Of a stretch of DNA of 64,000 bases, positions 52,012 through 63,039 are shown piece by piece. The first letter of the stretch is position 1, and each line of letters begins with the position of its first letter. The notes under the pieces were generated by a model. It saw only the letters and a program-made list of their open reading frames with translations, made no database searches and had not been told where the DNA came from. A program made the translations under genes and the position numbers. Where the stretch lies: positions 81,321-145,320 of the forward strand of contig JAREIK010002618.1 of the NCBI GenBank assembly GCA_029783825.1, given 5' to 3'. The DNA is from Sapria himalayana (Eukaryota > Streptophyta > Magnoliopsida > Malpighiales > Rafflesiaceae).

Positions 52012-53130
52012 AATGTATTTATCTACATCAATACCAATACATAGTCATATGTCTAAATATATATAATTACATGAAAAACTATATATAACTACATCTACAA
52101 CATGTATAACAACATGCTTCAGAAACTTCATATCCATTCATATCATTCATCTCATTTATACATGTTTTTTTGGATATTGTATAAATATTTATCATCTTCC
52201 TATATATTTTAGGAACTTAAATTTAATTATTTCAATCTTAAATATTTTTTTATTATATTTTTATATGTTTGTATAAATCATTATGACTTAATATGTTTAG
52301 GGTTTGTATTTTTGTTTAACTTAATAATATCATTTAACTAAAATTGATTTCTAATAAAATGTTCATTTGTTAAAATTCATTTTGTAATTTTCAAAACAAA
52401 TAACAATATGTTTGTGTAATAAATATTATAAAAAATTTCTAAAATATATATGTGATGTAGTTTCAATTTACAAAGATAAAACTTTAAAAATAAAATTTAT
52501 TTACAAAATAAAATTTGCACCTTATAATATTCAATATGTCATATTATAAATAAACAATGTTTGAAATGTATCTATTAAATACAAAAAAAAAACATTGTGA
52601 TGTATTAAATTTTTTTAAAAAATAAAAAAAAATTACTTAAAAAAACAAATTCATATATTTATATGGTCATTTATATATTTTGAATAAAATAAAAAATATA
52701 ATTACTTGTAGAAAAATGTACTTTTGTATTTATATGATAATCTATTTTGTTTAAACATAATTAAAGAAATAATTTATTTTTTACAAAACATTAAAGGCAC
52801 GTATTTATATGTACTACATATTTGTTTGAATTTTAAAGTTTCTAAAAATTTATTAATAACAAAATATAATAGATAGAATATTATCATAGAGATTAATATT
52901 TTAATAAAAAAAGTATATAGACAATCAAAAACAATATTATCTATTTATGAGCTATATTTTAATTTTTAACATAATTGTAAAACCAAAATAATTTACAGAT
53001 ATGTCAACTTCATTTATTTATATGAGTATAATGATAATTATTTTAATATAAATTTTAAAAAAACAACTAGTTGAATATAATAGAAGCTCATATATTTAAT
53101 ACATAATTTCATTTTATTTATTAATATGCT
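52012..53130. other. Rest of 400-bp unit, then AT-rich interior of element B
   Basis: 52012-52130 completes the repeat unit split by the LINE. The rest mirrors 18371-19370 of element A. No gene. Confidence 0.7.
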
Positions 53131-53560
53131 TCACACACTCACACACACAAACACGCACACACTCACACACAAATATTTGTTTTAAATATAAAAAATTTAT
53201 GATATTTTATAAATTGTGTACAATATTTAATATTTTATTTTAAGTAAATTTACAAAATCAAAAAATTTTAAATACATTTACACACACGCGCGCACACACA
53301 CACACACATAATAGTTTCATCTGTAACTTTAAAATTACATTACGTATATAGGTATATGTGTGTGTTTGTGTGGGTGTACAGTAGTATATGCATGCATACA
53401 AGTATATACACACTATTTTGAAAATGTAGATACATTTGTGAATATATATAAAAGTACAAAAATATGTATGCTGATATATAATGTATAGTAATGTAGTATA
53501 TGGGTGTATAAATGTGTGTGTGTAGGGCAGTGTATATGCACATATATATTTATGCATATA
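53130..53560. repeat. CA-rich microsatellite cluster, element B
   Basis: Inverted counterpart of 17870-18370, with ACACACACAC and GTGTGTGTAGGGCAGTGTAT. Open frames are repeat artefacts. Confidence 0.85.
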
Positions 53561-53789
53561 TATGTAAATATCAACATTAATTTAGAGAAGAAAAATACTT
53601 GAGCACATAAATATTAACATGTTCCACAAATTCATGAGAGTAGGAACAAAAAGTGACATTATTACAAGATACAACTAATATCCCATCTAAACACATTGCC
53701 TCAAAATTTGATCAAAGTAATACTTGTAATGATAAATGTTTTTTCAGTACTAAATACCATGGTGTTGCATTTTCATTCAATACTATAAT

Positions 53790-54115
53790 TTGGTCAAATA
53801 ATAAAATCTATCTAATATCGTCTTCAACAACTCTTCTATCTTTTTTTTCTAGTATTGATAAGCTATTTCCAATTTTGATTATATGTACAATTCTTATCTA
53901 ATATCTATAGTTCAAACTATTGTAATAGTAAAATCCATCAAATCAATCTAGGCCTGATATCTTGCATTTCTATGAGATATCTGATTATAAAATATTTAGT
54001 ATATACTATGACTTTGGCTCCCACTAAATATGATATTAATTTGCCAAATAAAAAGATTGTTGATACAAGTTCTTTCTCTATAGTGGTGTAATTCAATTGG
54101 GCATTTTAGAGTGTA
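53790..54115 (-). pseudogene. Ty3/gypsy RNase H relic in element B
   Basis: Inverted copy of the relic at 17384-17700. The minus strand preserves the ATTCAATTACACCACTAT-like start (reading NYTT...) at its upper end and SLSILEKKDRRVVEDDIR lower down, comparable with the family's DHLSRLE and following acidic stretch. Stops are frequent. Because A and B both hold it at the same place, it predates their split. Confidence 0.75.
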
Positions 54116-54119
54116 TTGT

Positions 54120-54499
54120 TAACATAATATATGATAACTATTTATAAATATTTGTATAAGTATAAAAAACTCTTCATAATTATATTTAACTATATTTGCA
54201 ACTATATAAACTATTTTTAACTAAATTAATAACTATATATAACTATTTTTTAAACAATATAATATTTTATAACTATATGAGTAATTCTATATAACTATAT
54301 TTTTAACAAAATATATCATATGTATAATAATATATAACTACATATAATCGTATTTTACTATATGTATAACTATAAAAATATTATATATAACTATATCTTT
54401 AACTACATACATATTTATAATCATATGTGTATAATTATATATAAATATTTTTATATCTATGCAATACTCTATATAATTAAATATAACTATATTTGTATC

Positions 54500-54537
<38 letters not shown>

Positions 54538-54677
54538 TATAATTAAATCTATATATTTATTTATAACTTTGTATATATTTATGTATAACTACTTATAACT
54601 ACTTGTATGAATATATTTATATATAATTATATGTTTAACTATATATAACTTTATTTTTTAATTATATATACTATAGA
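54120..54677. repeat. AT tandem array, element B, part 1
   Basis: TATAACTATATATAA-type units, the inverse of A's 16831-17370. Confidence 0.85.
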
Positions 54678-54691
54678 TATAAGAACATATA
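54678..54691. repeat. Target-site duplication of the ARF1 retrocopy (element B)
   Basis: TATAAGAACATATA here and again at 55589-55602, identical. The pair brackets the region of ARF1 mRNA similarity exactly. Confidence 0.93.
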
Positions 54692-55588
54692 GAGGTTGAC
54701 CTCCATCTCTGGTGACAATCTCTTGAGGTCAATTGATTCTTTTTTTTTCTTTCATCATATCCCTTTACTACTATACGATAAAGGGATTGGAGTGGAAGAA
54801 ATTGGGTTTATGTTTACAAAGTTGTTTAGTAGAGTATTTGCCAACAAGGAGATGAGGATTTTTATGCTGGGTCTTGGTGGCGGAAAGACAACCATTCTGT
54901 ATAAGTTGAAGCTTGGTGAAATTGTCACCACAATTCCTACTATTTTCTTCAATGTAGAGACTGTTAAATACAAAAACATCAATTTCACTATGTGGGATGT
55001 TGGTGGTCAAGACAAGATTCACCCTTTCTAGAGGGATTACTTCCAAAATAATCAAGGTCTAATATTTTTGGTGGGCAACAAAGACAGAGATCGAGTAGTT
55101 GAAGCCAGAGATGAGTTTCATAGGATGCTAAATGAGGAAAAGCTTCGAGATGCAATTTTGTTGGTGTTTTCCAATAAGCAAGATCTTCCCAATGTGATGA
55201 ATGTAGATGAAATTAATGACAGGCTAGTACTTGACTCTTTTCTCCAACGCCATTGGCACATTCAGAGCACATGTGCTACCTCTGGAGAGGGCCTGTACGA
55301 GGGTCTTGATTGGCTTTCCAATTACATTGCCAGTAAATCATAAACAATTTTAGCAGGATGAGGAAAACTTTGTTGACATATCTAGATGTGGGTCTAATCT
55401 TTGTCTATTTTGCTTGAGTTTTGTTCTGTAATGTGGATGACATCATCTATTTCTAGAGAGATTCAAATTGTATTTATATTTATACATTGCATGCCTAAAA
55501 TACAAGACCGCATTTACTTTGTTCTGATTTGTTGTAAGTTGAACTTATTTGTTTTCTATTTTGTCTTTTTGCCATTGGATCCCAAAGG
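54692..55588 (+). pseudogene. ARF1: ARF1 retrocopy in element B
   Basis: Intron-free copy with leader, coding part (54801-55343, 181 codons with the stop) and 3' [54 protein letters not shown] and [19 protein letters not shown] match plant ARF1. Faults: the start ATG is ATT (54801-54803), the P-loop has lost one codon (GLGGGKTT), Gly of TIGFNVET is Phe, and TAG at 55029-55031 replaces the Trp of the L-W-R motif after DKI. The frame is otherwise open. Compared with A's copy, it has no frameshift but a lost start. Perfect 14-bp target duplications flank it. Poly(A) is absent. Confidence 0.95.
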
Positions 55589-55602
55589 TATAAGAACATA
55601 TA

Positions 55603-56638
55603 ACTATAAATAATTGTCTTTGACTATATGTATAACTCTAAAATATTATACATAACTATATTTAACAAGATAATTAACAAAATATATTTAATATACATTT
55701 TTATATATTAGTATATAAAAATGTATTTTACCATATATATACCTATGGATAACTATATGCATACATATATAAAATTATATAAAAAAATTTATATACCTAC
55801 ATGTATAAATATAAGTATAACTATATGTGTAACTATATGTATATCAACATGTAACTATATTTATAATTAAATGTATAATAACATACAACATGATTTTTAA
55901 CTATATGTGTATAAATATGGATAAATATTTGTATAACTATATATAAATATTTGTGTAACTATATAACACTCTATATAATTAAATATAACTATATTTGTAA
56001 CTATGTATACATATATGCAAATCTATATATTTATTTATAACATTATATATTTATTAATAATTATATATTTTGTATAACTATTTGTATGAATATATTTATA
56101 TATAACTATATGTTTAAATATATAAAAAATATTAATAGCTATATATGTTATATGTATAATAACATATAACTATAAATAATTGTATCTTATTATATATATA
56201 ACTATAAAAGCTTTATACATAACTATATTTAAATATATAAGTTACATCTATTATTTAATATATATTTGTATATATTAGTATATAAAAATGTATTTTACTA
56301 TATCTATATCTATACATAACTATATGTATAAATATACAAAATTATATGAATAAATATATATACCTACATGAATAAATATAAGTATAACTATATGTGTAAC
56401 TATATCTTTAACCAATTGTAACTATATTTATAATTACATGTATTAAAACATAAAACATTATGTTTAATTATATGTGTATAACAATATATAAATATTTGTA
56501 AAACTAAATAAAACTTTATATAATAAAATATAACAATATTTTTAACTATTTATACATATATGTATACATATATGTAAATCTATATATTTGTTTATAACAA
56601 TGTATATATTTATCTATAACTAAATATAACTACTCGTA

Positions 56639-56705
<67 letters not shown>

Positions 56706-57331
56706 CTAAATGTTTAACGATATATAAATTTTTATAACTATATATATTATATGTATAATAACATATAACTATTAAAAAATTCTTACTATATGTATAACTA
56801 TAAAAATTTTATACTTAACAATATTAAAATTTATAATTAACAACATATATTTAATATACATTTTTATATATCAGTATAAAAAATGTATTTTAGTATATCC
56901 ATACCTATAGATAATTATATGTATAAATATATAAAATTATATGAAAAAAAATATATACATACATGTATAAATATAAGTTTAATTATACGTGTAATTATAT
57001 GTATAACCACATGTAACTATATTTATAATTATATGTATAAAAACAATTAACATAATGTATAAGTATATATAAATATTTGTATAACTATAAAAAACTCTAT
57101 ATAAATAAATATAACTTTATTTTTAAATATGTATACATATATGTATACATATATGTAAATCTATATAATTGTTGATAACTTTGTATACATTTATTTATAT
57201 TTACTTATAACTACTTGTATGCATATATCTATATATAATTATATGTTTAACTATATGTAACAATTTATAACTACATTTACTATATGTATCCTAACATATA
57301 ATTATATATGGGGTAATACTAATTTGTTACA
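55603..57331. repeat. AT tandem array, element B, part 2
   Basis: Inverse of A's 13440-15896, with the same TATAACTATA units and a long (TA)n run at about 56645-56700. It ends GGGGTAATACTAATTTGTTA, the counterpart of A near 13446-13470, where the internal deletion begins. Confidence 0.85.
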
Positions 57332-57490
57332 AAAACAGATGTCCTATATAGAGTCACAGTTAGCGGCATTGGCGCAACAGATAGTATTCCGAGATCCAGC
57401 TGCGAAACCTTCTAGGAGAGGCTATTATTCCCTACAAATTATGAGGATGATTTCGTATGAGAATTATTTTCGAATAGTTATTTATTAGTG
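57332..57490 (+). pseudogene. TNPA-like C-terminal remnant in element B
   Basis: ATG at 57341 opens MSYIESQLAALAQQIVFRDP, AAKPSRRGYY, then more to a stop near 57488. It corresponds to A's 6560-6680 and to D's 1680-1850. Everything upstream of this Met in the gene is missing because of the deletion. The preceding ACAAAAACAG resembles a splice acceptor. Confidence 0.6.
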
Positions 57491-57957
57491 TCTATGTGTA
57501 GCAAATAATTATGCTATTTTTTTGCAAGCTTCAATTTTTTTTATTTTAGTTTTGTTCTTTGCTTTTCCGATTAACCTAATTATGAATCTTTGAAGGATAC
57601 TTTATGTGAGACACACGAAAAAATTCTGATTCAAAGCATTCAGACATTGCCACGGTCCTTCCAATGCATGGGTCCCATATTTACTGATTTCAATTTTATC
57701 AAAAGGAGAACTAGTTTAATTTATCATTATTATTCCCAAAACATTTTATTTTTGGAATCTCTTTCTCTCTAAACATAATACCTAAACATCTTTTGGATTT
57801 TTTTGAAGTTGTATGCCAATCAACTTTAATTTGTGTTTGTTTATGTCTATAATAATCGTGCGTGTGTGTGTGTGTGTATGTGTGTGTGTGTGTGAATATG
57901 TTTGTGTGTCTTTGAAATTTTTGGGTAGAGTTTTAGCCTATATATAAACCTATATTC

Positions 57958-58436
57958 AGTAGCGGAAGCAGTGGCAGTGGCGGTAGTAGTGACTGCGATG
58001 GCAGCGGTGTCAGCAGTAGTAGCAGGGGGGGCAGCGGTAGCAGCGGTAGTGCCTGTAGAGGCGATAGCGGCATCGATGATAGTGGCAGCAACAGTGGGAG
58101 CAGTGGCAATAGAATAGGTAGCAGCGACATCAGTGGTAGTGGCGGTAGTGGAGGCAGCGGCTGCATCAGCGGCAACGATGGTAGTGGAGGCCACAATGGC
58201 AGCCACGATAGTAGAGACAAAGGCGGCAATAGCGGAAGTAGCATCAATGCTCGCAACAGTGGAAATGTTGGTAGTAGCGGCAACACGAGCATCGGCTGCA
58301 GCACCAGCAACAATGGCAGCACTAGCAAAACCTATAGCAGTGGTAGCAGTAGTGGCAGCAGTAGCAGCAGCAGTGGCAGCAATAGTAGTGGCAAGAGCGA
58401 TAGCGACAGTGGGAGTAGCAGCAATGACAACAAATG
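57958..58436 (+). repeat. Imperfect trinucleotide tract (GGCAGTAGC-type), module 1
   Basis: Nearly every third base is G: GGCAGT, AGCGGT, AGTGGC and similar units. The plus strand reads Ala/Val/Ser/Gly, the minus strand Leu/Pro or Ala/Thr, which opens several frames at once. No start context, domain or codon signature suggests a protein. Confidence 0.85.
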
Positions 58437-61361
58437 TAGTATATACGTACGTATATAGTCTGTATATACGTACATATAATACTAAAGTATTTTATGTACA
58501 TATATACTAAGTATATATGTACTCTGTATAGATGTATGCATAATACTGTAGTTTATATGTACATATACTACAGTAATATATCTACAAGTGAAAAGCAAGT
58601 ATATATGTACATATTTACTACAGTAATATATATTTATCAAAACATAATTTTTATTTATTTATTTTGATTTGATCGAGTGGTTTAAATTTTGTACAGATAT
58701 GGTACCATATTATTTCTCATACGAAGCTTGTATAGGTGAAGAGATTTTTCAACATACATGATGCACCGAGACTCACACAGATATTTCGTAGCAGAAAGTT
58801 AGTGATCGGAGGAGTAGAGGGAAAGAAAACAACGTCAATGCATGGATAAATTATACTTTATGCACTATCGATAGATACATAGATTAATAAGATGTAATAT
58901 AATTTGGTTATTTTGTTGTTTTAGTTATTTAAAATATTTTATTAGAATAAGTTATTAAATGAAACTTTTTTGTTTAATTTAAATTTTCATTTATTGTTCT
59001 ATTTTTATTCAATCTAATATAAAAATATTAAATTATTTAATTAAATTTTTGTTGAAGCTGTATGACAATCAACTTTAATTTGTTTTTGTTCATGTCTATA
59101 ATAACTATCTTTATATATCTGTGAATATGTTTGTGTGACTTTGAATTTTTTGGGTAGAGTTTTAGCCTATTATAGGTATGTAAAAGGTTATTATTAGTAG
59201 TGGCAGTGGCTACCGTAATGGCAGTGATGGTAGTGGCAGGAACAATGGCAGCGGAGCCACGGTAACCATGGCAGCCATAGTGTGGCAGCATGCTGCAAAG
59301 GAGGTAGTGGTGGCAGTGGCAACATTAGTGGCAGCGGTGGCAGTGGGGCAGCAGCGGCAACATTGGTAGCGGTAGCAGCAGCGGTAGTAGGGGAAGTAGC
59401 GGTAGCAGTGGTAGTGGCGACAATAGTGGCAGCAGCATCGGCAGCAGTGGTAGCGGCAATGATAGTAGTGGCAGGAGCGACAATGATAGTGGAAGCAACA
59501 GCAACGACAACAAATGTGATATATATGTACTTATATAGTCAGTATATACGTACATATAATACTGTAGTGTTTTTTGTTCGTATATACTGAGTTTATATGT
59601 ACTCAGTAAATATGTATGCATAATACTATAGTTTATATGTACATATGCTATAGTAATATATGTATGAATGAAATGATAGTATATAAGTACATATTTACTA
59701 CAGTAAACTATATTAATAAAAACATACTTTTTTTTAATTTATTTTGATTTGATTGAGTGGTTTAAATTTCTTACAGATATGGTGCTGCATTGTTTCCCAT
59801 ACGAAGCTTGTATAAGTGAAGGGATTTTTCAACATACATGAAACACCGTGACTCAGACAGTTTTTTCACAGCAGAAAGTTAGTGATCGGAGAATAGAGGA
59901 AGAGAAAGCAATGTCATTGCATGGATAGATTATACTTTATGCACAGTCAGTAGATACATTGATTAATAAGATATAATATAATTTTGTTATTTTAGTTATT
60001 TAAAATATTATATTAGAATAAGTTATTAAATGAATTTTTTTTGTTTAATTTTAAATTTTCATTTATAGTTTCTGTTTTTATTCAATTTAATATAAAAATA
60101 GTAAATTAATTAAATAACTTTTTGTTGAAGCTATATGACAATCAACTTTAATTTATGATTGTTCATGTATATAATAACTATTTTTATATATTTGTGAATA
60201 TGTTTGTGTGTCTCTAAATTTTTTGGGTAGAGTTTTAGCCTATTATAGGTATGTAAAAGCTTATTATCAATAGCAGTAGCAGTAGTAGCGGCTGGTGTTG
60301 CGGTAGCGGTGGCAGTGGTGGCAAAAGCTGTGATGGCAACCGTGGCAGCGGCACCAGGCTGTAATGGAGAGAATAGGGGCAGTGGCGATAGCTGTAGTAG
60401 TGATGGCATCAGCGGTAGCGGCGACAACGATGATAGCAATGGTAGTAGGGTAGCAGCGTCAACATTGGCAGTGGTAGCAACACCGGTAGTAGTGGTAGCA
60501 CCGGCAGTAGTGGCAGCACCGGCAGTGGCAGCAGCACTGGCAGCGGCAGCGGCTACTATAGCATGAGTAGCATTGATAGTAGGAGCAGCAACAATAGCAA
60601 TAAATGTGGTATATACGTACTTATATAGTCGGTTTATATGACCTGTAGTATTTTATGTACATATATACTGAGTATATATGTTCTCAATATATATATATAT
60701 ATATATATATGCATAATACTACAATTTATATGTACATATACTACAGTAATATATGTATGAGTGAAATGCTAGTATATATGTACATATTTACTATAGTAAT
60801 ATATATTTATAAAAACATATTTTTTTTATTTATTTTGATTTGATTGAGTGGTTTAAATTTCTTACAGATATGGTACAACATTGTTTCCCATACGAAGCTT
60901 TTATAAGTGAAGGGAATTTTTAACAGACATGAAACATTGTGACTCGGACAACTTTTTCGCTGTAGAAAGTTAGTGATCAGAGGAGCAGAGGGAGAGAAAG
61001 CAACGTCAATGCATGGATAGAGTATCCTTTATGCAGAATTGGTAGATACATTGATTAATAAGATGTAATATAATTTTATTATTTTTTTGTTTTAGTTATT
61101 TAAAACTTTGTATTAGAATAAGTTATCAAATGAATTTTTTTTGTTTAATTTAAAATTTTCATTAATAGTTTCTATTTTAATCAATTTAATATAAAAATAT
61201 TAAATAATTTAATTAAATTTTTGTTGAAGCTATATGACAATCAACTTTAATTTGTGTTTGTTCATGTCTATAATAACTATTTTTATATATTTGTGAATAT
61301 GTTTGTGTGTCTCCGAATTTTTTGGGTAGAGCTTTACCCTATTCTAGGTATGTAAAAGCCC

Positions 61362-61976
61362 ATTATCAGTAGTAGTAGCAATGGTAGTGGTGATAGTAGT
61401 GGTAGTGATGACAGCGGTGGCGGTGGCGGTGGCGGTGGTGGCAGCAGAGGTAGTGGCAGTGGAGGCAGCGGCGGCAGTGACGGTGGCGGTAGCAGCAGCT
61501 GTGGCAGTGGGAGTGGCGCCATCGGCGGGAACAACGACAGCAGAGGTAGTGCTAGCCATGGCAATGACGGTAGTAGTAGTAGCACCAGAAGCAGCGGCAG
61601 CTCCAGAAGCAACTGCAGCAATGGCTGCAATAGTAGATGCGGCAGGGGCAACAGTGGTGGTTGGGGTAGCAGCGGCGTCAACGGCGATAGCGGTGGTAGT
61701 GTAAGCATCGGCAGTGGGGGCAATAGTGACAGCCACTGTAGCAGTCAGTAGCGGAAGCAGCTGCGACCACTGTAGTGGCCAGCGACGAAAGCAGTAGAGG
61801 CAATGACGACAAAGGCGGCAGTAGTGGCATTGGCAGTGACAGCGATAGTAGTTGTGGCGGTAGCAAAGGCAACAGTGATAGTGGTGGCAACATGAGTCGC
61901 ATTGGTAGCGGTAGCAGTGGTGCCAGTAGTGGCAGGACCACAATTGCAATGGGAGCAGCAACAATAGCAACAAATA
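61362..61976 (+). repeat. Imperfect trinucleotide tract, module 4 (longest)
   Basis: Same GGCGGT/AGCAGT composition as the other three tracts, about 615 bp. It gives open frames up to 223 codons on the minus strand, low in complexity. Lengths differ between modules (about 480, 325, 345, 615 bp), as expected for an unstable repeat. Confidence 0.85.
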
Positions 61977-62520
61977 TGATATATACGTACGAATAAAGTC
62001 AGTATATATGTACACATAATACTATAGTTTTTATGTACATATACTACAATAATATACGTACGAGTGAAATGCTAGTATATATTTACATATATATTATAGG
62101 ATTATATATTTATCAAAACATTACTTTATTTATTTTAATTTGACTAAGTGGTTTAAATTTCTTACAAATATAATACCGCATTGTTCTTCATACAAAGCTT
62201 GTATAAGTGATGAGATTTTTCACTAGACATTACATGTCGTGTCTCAGATAGCTTTGTCGCAATGGAAAAATGGTGATCAGAGGAGTAGAGGGAGAGAAAG
62301 CAACTTTAATGGATAAATTATACTTTATACACCATCGGTAGATAGATTGATGAATAAGATGTAATAAAATTTTGTTATTTTTTTTATTTCAATTATTTAT
62401 AATATTGAATTAGAATAAGTTATTAAATGATTTTATTTTTTGTTTATTATAAATTTTTTATAGTTTCATTTTTTATTCAATTTGATATAAAAATATTAAA
62501 TTATTTATTTAAAAAATTTT

Positions 62521-63039
62521 AAAATAAATTAAATTCTGAAAATAATTTTAAAATTAAATAGCTAGGGAAAAATTCCTAGATAAATTAGTAAGGAAAAAAT
62601 CCCTAGCTAGATTAGCTAGGAAAAATTACCTAGCTAATCTAGTAAGGGAAATATTTATTTTAGTAATGGATTTTTCTTTTGCTAAATCTATTTAGCTAGG
62701 GACTATTTCCATTGCTAAAATTTAGCAACCAGCATTTTAGTTTAGGAAATCTTTTGTCATTATTTTTGTTTAGCGACGGAAAATCTCATTTAGCTTGCTA
62801 ATTTAGCTAGGAAATATCTTTTTTAGCAAAGAGATTTTTCGTCGCTAAATTTTAGCTTGGGAAATTTTTCCTCACTAAATTTTAGTGACGAGCAATTTAC
62901 ATAGGGAACCGATCCATCATTAATCCATCATTAATCCGTCGCTATATCCCATTTAACGATGGAAAATGCCCATTTAGCGATGGAAAATGCCCATTTAGCT
63001 AGGGAATTGTCCCCAGCTATATGAAATTTTTTTGTAGTG
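62521..63039. repeat. 3' subterminal repeats and right terminus of element B
   Basis: Motifs AGCTAGGGAAAAATTCC, TAGCTAGGA, TTAGCGACGG and GCTAAATTTTAGCTTGGG run up to TTTTTTTGTAGTG. Inverse of A's 3629-4080. Confidence 0.8.

Larger units (their letters stand above)
57802..62520 (+). repeat. Four tandem copies of a 1.1-1.3 kb module
   Basis: Units start at about 57802, 59051, 60124 and 61223, each with (G)TTGAAGCT.TATGACAATC or a close variant. Each contains, in order: a TTTTTTGGGTAGAGTTTTAG segment; a trinucleotide-rich tract (57958-58436, 59190-59515, 60265-60608, 61362-61976); a palindromic GTATATACGTACATATA stretch; TTGATTTGATTGAGTGGTTT with a C-rich acceptor-like TTCTTACAG; a conserved block with ACGAAGCTT.TATAAGTGA; and an AT-rich end. 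Element A has one copy. Confidence 0.92.
40488..63039 (+). mobile_element. CACTA element B, 22.6 kb, internally deleted sister of A
   Basis: It starts CACTACAAGAAAATATTTAT and ends TTTTTTTGTAGTG. The order of parts is that of A in reverse: subterminal repeats, AT-rich 5' region, leader with donor, 400-bp repeats, CA cluster, gypsy relic, AT array with ARF1 retrocopy, TNPA tail, 3' module, subterminal repeats. TNP2 and most of the TNPA-like gene are absent, so it is non-autonomous. A LINE accounts for 6.6 kb. Flanking bases AAG (left) and TCT (right) do not form a target duplication. Confidence 0.88.

Noticed and set aside
54801..55343. Functional ARF GTPase gene
   Set aside because: Start codon lost, P-loop shortened, internal TAG, no promoter evidence; flanked by retrocopy target duplications inside a transposon.
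57847..62017. Ala/Val/Thr-rich or Leu/Pro-rich open frames up to 223 codons
   Set aside because: They are opened by the trinucleotide tracts in several frames and both strands. No domain, no consistent frame between modules.
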